64,000 nt of DNA from Branchiostoma floridae (lineage: Eukaryota > Chordata > Leptocardii > Amphioxiformes > Branchiostomatidae): NCBI RefSeq assembly GCF_000003815.2, contig NC_049992.1, positions 9,572,311 through 9,636,310 on the forward strand. The letters run 5' to 3'. The translations under genes were made by a program, and so were the position numbers. Every line of letters starts with the position of its first letter. Within the stretch, counting starts at the first letter, position 1. The notes beneath the pieces were generated by a model. It ran no database searches and was not told the origin of the DNA. It was given only the letters and a program-made list of their open reading frames with translations. This document shows, in pieces, positions 34,818 through 48,512 of this stretch.

Positions 34818-37751
34818 GGTCGTCAAGCAGTTTACACAGTGCTATCCGTAATGACTCAGAAACATCCTATGTGATAGACGGAGGGTTCGAAACGATCAGT
34901 GAAACATTTTTAGTCCAGATTGACCCCCGACCTCGACTACTTACCAGCTGACGCGCTGTTACGTATCACTGATACTGATAGCATTTAGCATTACCGTAAA
35001 CACACATCATTCCAATACCATTGTGAAACAGGTTGCTGTGGTAACGGTTGCTACGGTTTACAGCAAGACCATTATTTTTGTTTACTTTAAGGAGACATAA
35101 TGTTGTATATCGCAAACATGCGATAAGAAATCTGGTTTCTATCATTTGCATAATAATACTTTAAGCACAAGTTAAACCGGTCGGCTGTTCTATATTCAGT
35201 GCCACGCGTAGTCGCAGAGGCTAGAGGAAGCCATTTCTGTTTAATCAGACGCGTCTCATGATCAGTCAAAGAAAGTCTTTTTACAAATTACAATATTTTC
35301 AAAATATAGCAGTTCGAAACCACCGTCCATCGACATGTGATCCCAAATACCCCCTTTCCACTTGGACGTGCTCTCGCTACGCTCTCTCTGTGACGTCAAA
35401 TTTGACAGATCCCACAACGAATTCTATAGAAAAGAAACGAATATTTTTTTACAATTTTTGTGTTTTGTCGTCTTCTCAGTCACACTTTTACATTTTGTAT
35501 GATATACCCAGTGTGAAAGCGAAGGTTACACATATCCTCTTTAGGTCGCAGCACGATCGCCGTCTAGTGGAAAGGGGGCCTAAACAACGGGTATAGGTTA
35601 CCCCGCGAATAAAGGCTAGTGTTGACTACTTTGGAACGAAAGTTAAGTGTGTCACTTTCCTGCAGAGTCATTTGTGCAAACTATGAGCAGTTAAGTATAG
35701 TAGTAAGATTAGTCCGCATCCAATCAGCTGTCACCAACAACTGTATACTAGTAATCTATCAGGATGAAGGGACAGAAATAAATAAAAGTGAATCTGTTGA
35801 TAATGAACAATATGTTTCATTGTTTTGCATATGATAAGTGCTCAGTAATAAGGAGAATATGTTCATGTGATGATGTATTCACTGACATCATGACATAGTA
35901 GTGAATCTTGCTGAAAAGACACCATACATATTCCATGGGAGAAATTGTTCACGACTGTAGATTGAATCTACTTTTATTACAATACACTGCGTTGTCATAT
36001 CAGTACTTGTTTGTCTAAAACCATACAAATGTGTAAAAGGCTAACATCTGCATTTTTAAAGAAAACAACGAAGTAGATTACAAGAGCATAAATTAAATCG
36101 TAAATGGATGCATAATGTTGTTCAATTTGAACAATATTATGCCTCCATTTTCAACAAGTCATTATAACGCACTATTTCATTTTTAAAGACCAACAGTATA
36201 CATATGCATTCCAGTTGCACTACTGGAGACAACCATCTCGTCCAGACTGTTTCAACTTCACAGTTTCTACGTTTAAGTTGAATATTAAATAGGCACATAG
36301 GACTAATTCAATGACTTCTATGCACGACTAGTTTCATAGTTCACAATGCCGTACTTTACAGCACATTTGTATCATTGTTCACAATGTCAGACTTGACTCT
36401 TGGTTTGGTAATATACATGTCTTGGCTAAAACTTTTTTTTTTTTAAATCACTTGTTTACGTCTAGCATTAAATAGCAATACCACATAGAAGGTTTGTTTT
36501 ACTGTACGTTGTGTTTTACCCTGGGAGCACAGACTTCTATAAATAAAGGCAAGCGGCAATGGTTCGCTACCCGGCCGCAGTCGCACGCACCCCATAACCC
36601 GCCCGACCCGTTGGCTGGCCCCTATTTGCCCAACCCGAAATGTTCGCTCACGAAAGTTTGCTTTACTGTATGCTGTGTTTTAGATTGCTGGCATGAAGCC
36701 ATTTACATAGGCCACTTGATTGCACCATGAGCAACAATTTACATTTGATACATCATTGGTTAGTCTGAATCTTTAAAGCTTTACGACTCTAGTGTTCTAC
36801 ACAAACCATAACGATGCATGTGATAAGTCAATGTTTTTCCTTTTTTCATCCTATTCATTCATCTAAGAAATACATTTCTAGTATCACCTGTCAGCGGTTT
36901 TATAGAAGCCCGGGGGACCCCAACATAGAATTACATTATAATAGCAGAAGATAACTGAAACATAACATCAAATGATCAATTTAAATAAAAATAAGTAACA
37001 GTGGACATCGCATATCAATGTGAAATAAAATGACTCAATCTTGATATGAAACCGTATATAGATCAAACATGACTAACAAACACAAAAGTCAAATTATGTT
37101 TGACGCTAATTTCTACATGCATTTTACTTACAATGATATTTAACAATTTTAGCTTCATGTACTGTAGTAATGTAAATCTTACCACTATCACACCCATATC
37201 ACTCTCACAGTCTCTTTGGCGGTGAATCAAATGTCTACACAAGATTATAACATCAGTATAAAATTCAGTATGAATGTCGTCCCTCTGTGTTTTCGACACA
37301 AGTTGAGTTCCATTTCTTCCATCTTGAAAGCTGGCCTTTTTTCTGGAAATTAGTGGTTCAATTTAATACCACACTGATTTGATTGTATGGACGACATAAT
37401 CTGAAGACCCCCAAACTAGTGCGCTAGGGCGAAAAAAATTAAACCACAGGACTTAACATCCAGCCCATTCTTTCCCAGGCTTGGTTATCTTATGTTCACC
37501 TTCAGTAAGATTGTAAGAGACCATCGTCGCCATTGTAATAATTTCCTTTGGAGAACAGGCGAAAATCAATGCGCACGCGGATGTCATTCATAAAATTACG
37601 TCAGGGTGACCTAACTTACATTTACCTTTTGTCCGGCCATCAAAATATGACATGCAAGATGTTAACATACATACTGCATTCACAGTCAGACAGGTTCGCA
37701 AATCTCTGTAAAGTTCATTTTTAAGGATGTCGTTGGTTCTCTATAATTTTG
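34818..37751. other. Intergenic DNA between the carrier and lectin genes
   Basis: AT-rich, no exon recognised. The 5' flank of the carrier gene begins here, and the 3' flank of the lectin gene ends here. It contains the element at about 35270-35620. Confidence 0.5.
35270..35620. mobile_element. Probable longer member of the 23.0-kb MITE family
   Basis: Its 3' end (GGTTACCCCGCGAATAAAGG) matches the right arm of the element at 23009-23191. Its 5' part (ACCACCGTCCATCGACATGT and CCCAAATACC) matches that element's centre. I see no coding capacity, and the left terminus is not well defined. Confidence 0.5.
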
Positions 37752-40467
37752 CTACATTTTACAGATGTAATGAAGCCGCATGTCGCACTTCCTGTCATCC
37801 CACCTGCCAAATTCGCCCTGTTGAAAATACCAACACAACAAAGGTCATATACTCATTGGCAAGTTATCATATTTCAACCATATCACAGGTATGGGTTGAA
37901 TGTCTTGCTTTTCATTATGATTCTTCTTCTCCCCCCCCCCCCCCCTCCTCTTCCTGTAACATCTTCAAATTGATACATCTGAAATTTGACACAAGGGTAA
38001 TAAAGCCAATATCCCGGGCGTTTTCTTTTTTTACGTATCTGCCTTTAAATGATTTTATTGACATTTTTGGACATTTCTATCCCAAGAGTGTATATTTTGA
38101 CCATCTGAACGCTGATATTACAATCACATGACCTGAAATGTAGTATAGGGATGCATTAGATATTTATTCAAAGAATCCATATTTAATTTTTGCCAAAATA
38201 CAATTCAAATTGATTTCTTTGTCTTTTGGGGGGTTTGGTGCACTGGAAGAATCCATAATTGCAGTCTTTTAAATTCATTTTAGACTAGGGTTCCTTTTTT
38301 AGATGAAGTGTTGAACTGTTCTAGCCTGGGTACAATCCAATTTCTACCGGGGCTCCTTACACTCGCTACCCTATTTTGTTTAGGGTAGCGAGTGTAAGGA
38401 GCCCCGGTAAAAATCGAGTGGTACCCAGGCTAGAACTGTTCAACTTTACATAAGGGTGGCACTGGGAGGTTAATACTTGCACAGAGGGGGAAATATCTTT
38501 AGAATTCAATTATGGACTGGGGTAGTGACTCCAAATTCAATTTATTGACCGAAAGTGTTTTTTGACTTGTCCATCTTAAATGTGGGTACTACTGAAAGGA
38601 TCCATGCATGGTCGCGAGGGGTAATATTTTTTGAGGGGTGAAGTTTTTTAAGATTCAACTTTGGACGGGGATGATTATATTCGGAGTCCATTTTTTAGTG
38701 AAAGTGTTTTTGAACTCGTCCATTTTAATTGCTTCACGAAGAGTCCATTCTCGCACGTAGGTTGGCTTTTTAAAAATCCAATTTTGCAACAGTCCATTTT
38801 GCAAGGGCGGCAGATGGTTACGTTGAAATATGCTGCATTTGCTCGCAAATGTTGCCTGTCGAATCTTTATCATAGTTACCTTCTTTTGATTTCGGCAATA
38901 ACATCTATCAAGTGCGTTCATCTTAGATGGAAGTTACATCAACAAGAAAAAGTTATGAACGTTGTCTTGTGCATGGACATTTTCTTGTCAGGAAAACCAA
39001 GTAGGTTGGGAAACGGTTCCAGTCGATGAAAAGTTCCTCTTTACCCTCTTGATGTACCTCTTTACTAGGCTACAAATACGCTTTTTCATTTAGGTTCTAC
39101 TCACCGTCACGACACAGATCTCTATAAAATGCCGATCAGGCTCGTTAGGTTGACTCGGATCCCAGTTTGTGTACACAGCACTTGACCCATCTGCCCACCT
39201 CGATGCTATATTCGGACGTGTACGAAGCCCAATCCAGAATAATTGCCAGGTTTTCCAACTTGTGGATAAACCTGTTGATCATAAGAAAAACGTCCGATTA
39301 TCTGGCAAGCAATCATCACACATGTTGTAATGATACATTGTCTTATAACTCGGGTTACGTAACATTACATGGCGAGTCTTGTGTTCCGTTATCGCTGGCC
39401 AATCATCAACCACATCCTTTAGTTTTGAAATCAGTCAAATACTGCAATAATACAAACATTTCGTGACCGAAATCAAAGAGTATAGTTGAAATTTCCGGAC
39501 CTTTCTATAAACTATAAGTCTTTTTATTGATATTCACCTAAACTAGACTCATTGTGATCATTAAGGTCTTTCTAATCTAATTCTAAGTGGCATAGAATAG
39601 TATCAAAGCTGGCAAAGCAGTGTAGCCGACCAAGGAGTATCACCAGCCACCGCGAATCTGCCATCACTGAAACATAGGAGCATTTCTATTCAATAATGGC
39701 GTTGCTGCCCCTCCCTGTGGCCATATAAACAGATATACAATGGTTGGTGAGACTCCTTGGTAGGCTACACTCCTTTGCCAGCTTTGATACTATCTTCTGT
39801 CACCGGTACATCTGTCTGGAGATTAAGGTCTTTCAAGATAGCCTTCTTTTGAAAATCAGTTGGTAATATAATAGGCGACAAAATAACCGGTGATGTCCTG
39901 ATCAGGGCTAGGGACACTTCGAAAACCAGGTCCCGGTTGTCACCTGTTTGAGGGAACGAAAAGTAAATGTGTATATCCGGGGATGTACACAAATCATTCT
40001 CATTCCTATTTTCACGTTTGGTGTGTATCCTGTCTTTCATATCATGCTTGTCGTTCCTGCAAACTGAAAAGCCGGGCGCCGGGTTGGAAATACGCCCTGG
40101 CATAATGAATGGGCTAGAACGATTATCAAAACTGTCCGGATTGTTTCTGCTTCGTTTAATGATATGAAACCCACTACGACATCTTGAAAATGTTTGGTAA
40201 ATGCATCAACTTTATCGTTAACGCGTTACTATCAGTCAAAAAACACTCATCACTATTGATGATGATAAGGAGCTCTTTATTGCCCACCATTCGAGATGAG
40301 ACTGGTAATGAAGTTGTTCTCGTCAGCGTCTTTGATGGAGGCAAGATCTGCACCATGACGTTCACATAGTGACCTTGCTCTAGGCCAGTCAACGGGAGAT
40401 CCCCGGCCCAGCCAGTAGCAGTGCTGTTTGTATTTGGACCATCCTTGCTTACAACGTACACGTGGAG
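37752..40467 (-). CDS. Lectin gene, second C-type lectin domain (three terminal exons)
   Basis: Exons 40467-40288, 39271-39105 and 37817-37752 join in phases 1-1, 1-0 and 0-stop. The domain is the long form with six cysteines: [72 protein letters not shown] and then TAG 37754-37752. The sugar-site triplet is QPN, between the mannose EPN and galactose QPD types, and WDD again replaces WND. The last exon is only 22 codons and was located from its RWDDRKC and YIC motifs. The stop directly after the final Cys-Lys-Met ends the protein at the natural domain edge. Confidence 0.85.
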
Positions 40468-40865
40468 CTGTAACAAACGATAGTGCAAGCGTTAATATCA
40501 AGATGCATGCATAACGTTAACGTGACGCCATGGAATCCTGGGATTGTTCGTTCCTTGACAAAGACTGGTGTGGTTAACTCCGGATGACCAGACTCCTTAG
40601 AGGCGGCGCGCGGCGGACTTGCTACCGATCCCTCGCCGCACGCCCCACTATACAGCTGGCCACCACTATCAGCTTACCTCAGCTCAGCTCACGGACCCTA
40701 GACCTAACTGTAACAAGTTTATAGTAGGTGCTAGCTGGATAGTGGGGCGGGTGTAAAGTTCAACGCAGGCGTGCGGTGGAGGATCGGTAGCAAGTCCTCC
40801 GTGCCTCGACTCTAAGGAGTCTGGTTACCCAAATTAAGGGGGGGGGGCTGTTCCGTCGACCACAT

Positions 40866-40936
<71 letters not shown>

Positions 40937-43900
40937 CAGTACTAGTGCACTATAATGTCCAGAACAAGATATAACGTTACGTTCTGCTGCATTACCGCTG
41001 AAAGCAGCTATAAAGTCTTTTTCTCTATTAGAAATATCATTAAACTTAGCTTTGTCTGACAGCAAAAATTTTCCCATCAAAAATGCCATTCTTAAGCCCA
41101 AAGAGACACATTTAAATGCTGTTAACGAATTTTTTTTTTTGCCATAGGCCTAGGCCTATGACTTAGTTCAACACAGATAGTGTTTTTTTTCCTAGAATAT
41201 GTTTTACCGGATAATGGACCAATGACCTTTTACTGGGCAGACAAAGTACGTCTCCCAGCCATGGCAGTTATTATATAGACTTCCTTGCAGTCTTCGGAAC
41301 GGGGCTGGGTTTTTTTTGGGGGGGGGGCGTTGGTCCGCGACTTTCAACGTTAGCTATGTTCTCTTATGCCGGGAAAGGGAGTTTGGCGAGGAAGGGAGTT
41401 TGCTGTGGAACGGAGATTGCCATGATAGTGAGCCTTTGCCCCATCCCTTGCAGTCTTCGGAACGGGGCTGTTTTTTTGGGGGGGGGGGGGGGGGGCTAGC
41501 TCTAAATGTTATGAAGTAGATTTCTAGCGAGGTCAACGCCCATGAAGCCGATTCTTTCAAATGCAGAGTAACCAATTAACGCCAGACCGGTGGCACGCGA
41601 GGGCCAGGGAGGAATGTTTCCCACCTATTGTCCGTCGATTACTAGCTGTTAAATACCGTCAATACATAGCAAAGGGCATCTTTGTGAGGGTTCCTTTAGT
41701 TTGCAGCATGTATTTTTATGAGCTGGTCCCTTTGAATGCTGGTTATATAGAATAGAAGGACGGACTGAATAATCAACAAACAACACGACTTGAGTGCATA
41801 AATTTGACAAACAAAAGTCACAACTTTTGGGGGTGACAACATTTTTGGGGAGTGACAAGAAGCGAAACATTTCAGTTACAAAAGTACGACCGTATAGTGA
41901 TAAAAAGTAAAATATTCAACAAAGAAAACTTGTTTAAAAAGTTTAAAAAATTGCACCACGTCAGGTTCGAACTCTGGTCCAAAAGTTACAAATCCAATCA
42001 CTAGTCAACTACGTCACGAAGCCTTGAGGTTCAAGTTGACGAAAAAATTGAACTAAAGTGACAAAGCGCGTAATAAAAGAGACAGAAATAAACAGTAGGG
42101 CCGTCATTTCAAATAGTTTAATGGCACGAAAACTCGCTACAGTCCCGTCATCTTTTGATCACCAAAGTAAACTTTTAAAACTGATATATAGAGTTGTTTG
42201 TGAGCAAGTAAAGCTCCCGCACGGTGCAAAATGACGAACAATAATGCCTGCTTGATTTGAGTTCACGGCATTTGCATGATAAGCAAGGGTGCGAAAAGCT
42301 CACAGTTATCGCCCAATGTCAGTGACCTGCCAACAGCTATTTGATTGGTCCTCGCTAGAAACTACTGAATGTCAAATAGTCTACACGGGGGGGGCGGGGG
42401 GCTTAGTCCGCGATTTTCAACGTTGGCTATACATCTCTTGTGCCGTGATAGCGAGTCTTTGACCCGTCCGACGCGGACCAACAAACACAATGCACAAACA
42501 CAACATGAGAAAATGAAGACCTGTTACTAATTTGTAATGATAACATTCAAACAGAATGACCACACCAGAAAGATCATAATTTGAAGATTGTTCAAAAAGT
42601 ATTTTTGCCGTATATATGATTCAGTTTAACACGGCTATATGTTTTTGTTTCTACAATATGTTTTATCGAAGAATGGTTCAGGACTACAATGACTTATAGT
42701 GCAGAGTAGTCAAAGTACGTATCCCAGCCATGACATTTATCATCTCATTTACAGTATTCTGACATGGAGATTTCACGTCATTCGGTATCTACACGATTTA
42801 CCGGAGTCTGACCTGTAATCTGATAAACCTCGATGGCCATATGTCCACCTTTGCCGTCCCGTGTACAGCCAGTTGTACGCCGGCGCTTCATGTACTTGTT
42901 ATGTCCATCAGCAGACCCAACACACGCGCCACCATACGTCACACCAAACACGGTAAAACCGCGAGAAAGTGCAACCTGGTAACACTTTTCGATGCCGTTT
43001 TGACGGTAAAAAAAGTGGCCATCAAGGCGTGGATCTGCCCCCTCGAGTGACGGCAAGAGTTTGTCGTAAGTGTCTTGCCAGCAACCCAGGCTGGTGTATC
43101 CATCGCCTCCTGTATGGGAAAGAGGGTATACAGTATTTCACGTGTTCTAGTTGGTTGCCAAGACCATATACCTGATCCCTACCAATATACGTTATTGACA
43201 CATTTTACAGAATAAGTCTATGACTTTGGTGTGATAATTGAAAGGGCAGCAAGATCAAACAATAATAACACAGATTAGATAAGAAATAAATGTTTACGAC
43301 TTCAGTCGCGGGCTTAATGTGAAAAGGCAATCTCCCAAATAGCGCACCAATTTATAATGTACCCAATTTATCATTGACGTAAAATTGGCTTACTATAACG
43401 ATGATGCCAAGACGCCCTACTCATTCCTCACTTATACCTTTGTTGTTGTGGTTGATGCACTGTTTACTATCAAAGATTACTAGTAAATTTTTTTCAAATT
43501 GATAGCGAAATAAGTTCTAAGTCGATGGTTTGAAATAACGTTTACGCAGTTTTCAATGCCTTAAAAGAATTAGCCGATTTCTATGCGTAAAAGTCATAAC
43601 TTTATATTACCTTTGTCGCAGTCCTCTCCTGGACCTGTAAAGCAATATGTACAACAACTTAAAGGAAGAAAACAGCTGAAACGTAGATTCAAAACCGTTG
43701 AAAATACTGAAAGCGATTTTTGTCACAGTTATCATTCATCTTTTATTCCAGACTGTGTGTTTATAAAGAATGAAAACATTACCTATTTGGCAGACAAAGG
43801 ACGCTTCCCCATATTGCCCGTCACAGTACTGATCATCCCACTGATGGCCTCTAGCTGCCCATAGATGAGCGCAGTTCTGGTAAGGTTGTTGTTTGTTCGG

Positions 43901-46900
43901 TTCTCCCGGAGCCCATTTTCTGAAGCTGCAGTCATCCAGTGGTGTTCCGTCTAACCACATCCATTTGTTTCCATTCTAGTTTAGGGAAGAGAGCCAAGCA
44001 AAATCAATTACGTCAAGACACATTTCAAACCTCATATCTTTTCCGCCACTGTAAAGCTGGTTTTGTCAGGTGTGTTTTGGTTAAAAAAAAGCTCGAGGTC
44101 AACATTTTAACGAGCTACAGCCAGAAAATTGTCATGATCACACCAGGATTTCACCCCGTCCTGATGGATCAGCCCGATCAGTGACGTCAAATTAAGATGT
44201 CACATATAATATAAATTTATAAAGTATATATATACTTGACTTAAGCTCATAGTTAGATAGATAGATTCATACTAGATAGATAGAACTTAGGTAGATACTT
44301 ACGGCCAAATTGTTCATCCCAAACCAGTAATCTCTTCTTGGATCAGCCCTCCGAATTAAAGTAAGGAGAAACTTGTACACAGCCTCCGTCTTAATCACTG
44401 CAAGTAGACCGCGATTCTGCGCACATGTCTGCTGGGCCGCTGTGTACGACTTCCTCTCCAGAAATACCTTGTACCTGGTGGAACCTTTACGTGCCCAATC
44501 ATAGGGATCTGCCGCATGGAAACACATTACCACAAACATTCTAGAAATTCTAGAAAAACATTGAAACATACAGTAATATAGCTTAGGATATATCAGAATT
44601 CTTTACACAAGCAGATATAAAAATATAGATATATATAGATATAGATAGATGAGAATAAGAATAGTCTCTTCATAATGTAAATTTAATGTCTAGAAATCGC
44701 CCCAAACCCCCGTCCGTTGAACTTCAGGGGAAGACGAAAGAATTGTTGGTCGAGCAGAAAAACGATGTTTTTGCGTGACTTCTTTTCAGCTACAGGAAGA
44801 CCGAGGTACTTTATTTCTTGAACTGTGAACTGTCACTATTCAACCGCTATAATTTCATCATCGCAAAAATTTAACACTCTTTTGCCCTCTCCCACTGACC
44901 CGAAACTACAGTAATTTCATACTAGTACCGTACTTTAAAGACACTTTCATTCTTGATTACAATTCGCATGCAATATGCTAATGATTCACACATTAACAAA
45001 GAAGGCATTGTTGTTATTCAAGAAAGAAAATGGACATCGTGTTGTATTTTTCTACAGATGCAACACGTTATGTGACCCTAAACTTTGGTTATGATTTGAA
45101 GTTTCCCTGCTTATTTACCCATTGCAAAACAAGGGCAGTTACTGTGGCACTTAATAGGCAAGTTACGACAAACTCACCCCGGTTACAGTTCTGTCCAGGC
45201 CACCCTTGCCTACAGGTGCACTTGTATCCGCCATCTTTGTTCCCACAGTCTCCATGTAGGCAGGATTCAGCGTTGCAGTCAGTGGCGACTGTTAAATCAC
45301 AGGTATTATTAAGGTTATGCAATTTAGTAACTGGGTTATTTAAAATGAAGGACATTCAAAGAGACATTTAATGATAACAAAGGACAACGCAACCGGTTTG
45401 ATATCTTTGATGCTGCTTGAAAATGATTAACCTTGTTGGCAGTTCTGCCCATGTCCATCCAGGCGAGGAGGTACATACGAAACTTAAAAAAATCAAAACA
45501 GAATGTTTAAGTTTACTGAAAAAAGAGAGGGAAACATAATGCAGGTAAACACTTATAGCGAAACTCACCTTTTTGACAGTTCTGTCCCCTCCATCCACGT
45601 GAGCAGGTACATTTGTATCCGCCATCTTGGTTCACACAGCGTCCACGTTGACATGGTTTTCTAGCACACTCGTCTATATCTGTGTGGTAAAGGAAAGGAA
45701 CTATGAACCCAACTTAGTTAATTAACTTTCAGGCAGAAGATTGCACCTAAATATGAATATGCTTGTGAAACATGAAGGGATTTGTAATGCAAATAAGAAA
45801 ACAGAAAATACGATTTTCTGATAGAAAATTGCAACCTTCAAACAGAATTATTACACCAGAAGGAGCTACCTTGCTGACAGTTCTGTCCAGTCCATCCAGT
45901 TAAGCAGGTACATTTGTATCCACCATTTTTGTTCACGCAGCGTCCATGTTGACAGGGGTTTCCGACACACTCATTTATGTCTGTGTGATAACGTTAGCAG
46001 AAAGAGCTTTCATACCGATATCATACTACGAAACAGTTTGGATAAGATACAGGACTTTTATAACAAAGAGAAGTAACGAATCTAAAGAAAATTATTGTAA
46101 AACAGAAGGAACTCACCTTGCTGACAGTCTTGTCCAGTCCATCCGAGCGAGCAGATACAGCGGTATCCGCCATCTTGGTTCACACAGTGTCCATGTTGAC
46201 ATGGTTTTCTGGTACATTCATTTATGTCTGTGTGATAACGGAAAAAATGTACTTACTTCAAAGAACGTTTGCAACGATGATACAACGTAAAAGCTTGGAT
46301 AAGATATATATTTTGTGAAACAAAGAGAAATAAGAAATGGAAGAGATTTGTTTTACAACTGAATGATAAGTTACCGTGCTGACAGTTCTTTCCAGTCCAT
46401 CCCGGTGAGCAGGTGCATTTATACCCGCCATTTTGGTTCACACAGCGTCCATGTTGACAGGGGTTCCTGGCACATTCATCTATATCTGTGTGATAAAGGA
46501 ATGGAACTATGAACCTATCTTAATTAATCAACTTTCAGAACATTGCACCTAAATATGAAACAAAGAGATTTGCAATGCAAAGAAGAAAACAGAAAATATT
46601 ATTTTCTGATAGAAAATTGTAACCTTTAAACAGAATGACCACACCTGAAGGAACTCACCTTGCTGACAGTTCTGTCCAGTCCATCCACGTGTACAGGTAC
46701 ATGATACCCGCCACTTTGGTTCCAGCGTTCATGTTGACAGGGGTTTCTGGTACACTCATTAATGTCCGTGTGATAACAGAAAGAGCTATCATACCGATAT
46801 CATTCTACGTAAAGGCTTGGATAAGATACAGGGATTTTGTAAGAAAATTGTTTCACATCAGAAAGAACTCACCTTGTTGACAGTTCTGTCCAGTCCATCC

Positions 46901-48445
46901 ACGTCTACAGGTACATTTGTATTCGCCATCTTGGTTCACACAGCGTCCATTTCGACATGAGTTTCTGACACATCCATCTATATCTGTTTGATAAAGGCAT
47001 AAAACACTCATTGATGTCTGTGTGATAACAGAAAGAGTTATATCATACATATATCATATTACGAAGAAGCTTGGATAAGATACAGAACTTTTGAAATAAA
47101 GAGAAGTAACGAATCTAAAGAAAATTAACACATGAATATCTATATAGATTACAAGAGAAAATTAACATTAACACATATACCTGTCATATACAAATCATAG
47201 CAACTTAGGAATAACCGATACATAATATCATTTTACGATATCATCATCATCCGGGCGTGCTGGTTGCACGGATGGCCATGACTCTCTTCCTCCATCCTTC
47301 CCTATCCTCTATAGCTTTGGGCAGTTCTTCAGCCGAGCAGCCAGCATCTTCACAAATTTTACGATATAAGTAAATCAAAAAATGTAATTACCTTCGCCAG
47401 AAGGTTGTGTTTTGAGCTTTTTTTTTTTTTTTTTTCTTTATTGAAATACGTGTAAAAATACAAATAAACGGACGAGGACAAAGTGACGGCGGACTCAAGT
47501 TACATTCTACTTATATTAACGCCGCCACTTATACAAGAATTGAAAATAATAAATTATACAGGACAATAATAAATAGATAATTACATATGTATGAACAGTG
47601 AGCGTGAGTCGATCTCCCTTACTGGAGTAGAAAACTAAAACAAAGAATTATACTTGAATCTAAAAACGGTTTGTTGTTGCAATGTACATATGTGTTGCTT
47701 CTATAATTCTGCAATTGACATTGAAGGAGCAGAAAGAACTACCTTGTAAGATCAACATTTCTTTGGCATTATTTGCAAGACTGTGGAAATCAAGTATATG
47801 TACAAGTAACCCAGAGAGTTTGCCGATGAGAACTGAGCGCTGGTAATTATAGATAGGGCAGTGCAAAAGGTAGTGTGAAATCGTTTCGTATGGACACCCG
47901 CAGCTGCAGGCTGGGCTTGACACAAGACCCCGCGTGAAAAGACTATAATTCAAGCTGCAGGTGCCCATACGAAGTCGTGAAATGAGAATGCAAGAGTGTC
48001 GAGACCCGAAGCTAAAATGGCTGAATTTGGGAGGGCGTATCGTTTTAAAAAGATGTTCTCGAAATTTCGAGAAATCGAGTGTACGAAGAGTTAAGTCCAA
48101 GTTGTTCCAAGCAGTGATGGAATAAGGAGTAAAGGACTTTCCAAAGCGGTCAGTCGAAAATCTAATAGGTCTCAAGTTTCTGCTGTTTCTCAAATCATAA
48201 TTACATATAATTGCATAAGGAAGTAAAGTGGTAAGGTATTCACGAGTCAGTCCGTTAACAATATTGTGAAATAGTAATAGGCGGTGAATATGACGCCTGT
48301 CGGACAATGACTCCCAGCCGAGTTCTTTGCGAGTGGCAGAATATGATGACCCTTTTATTGCACCGGTCACAATGAGGGAACAGTGATACTGAATTCTTTC
48401 GACGAGATTTGATTCCTCAATTGTGCACCCGTGCTTGAGCTTGTT

Positions 48446-48512
<67 letters not shown>

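Noticed and set aside
40868..41101. A 77-codon frame ending in Cys-Val repeats
   Set aside because: Generated by the CA microsatellite.
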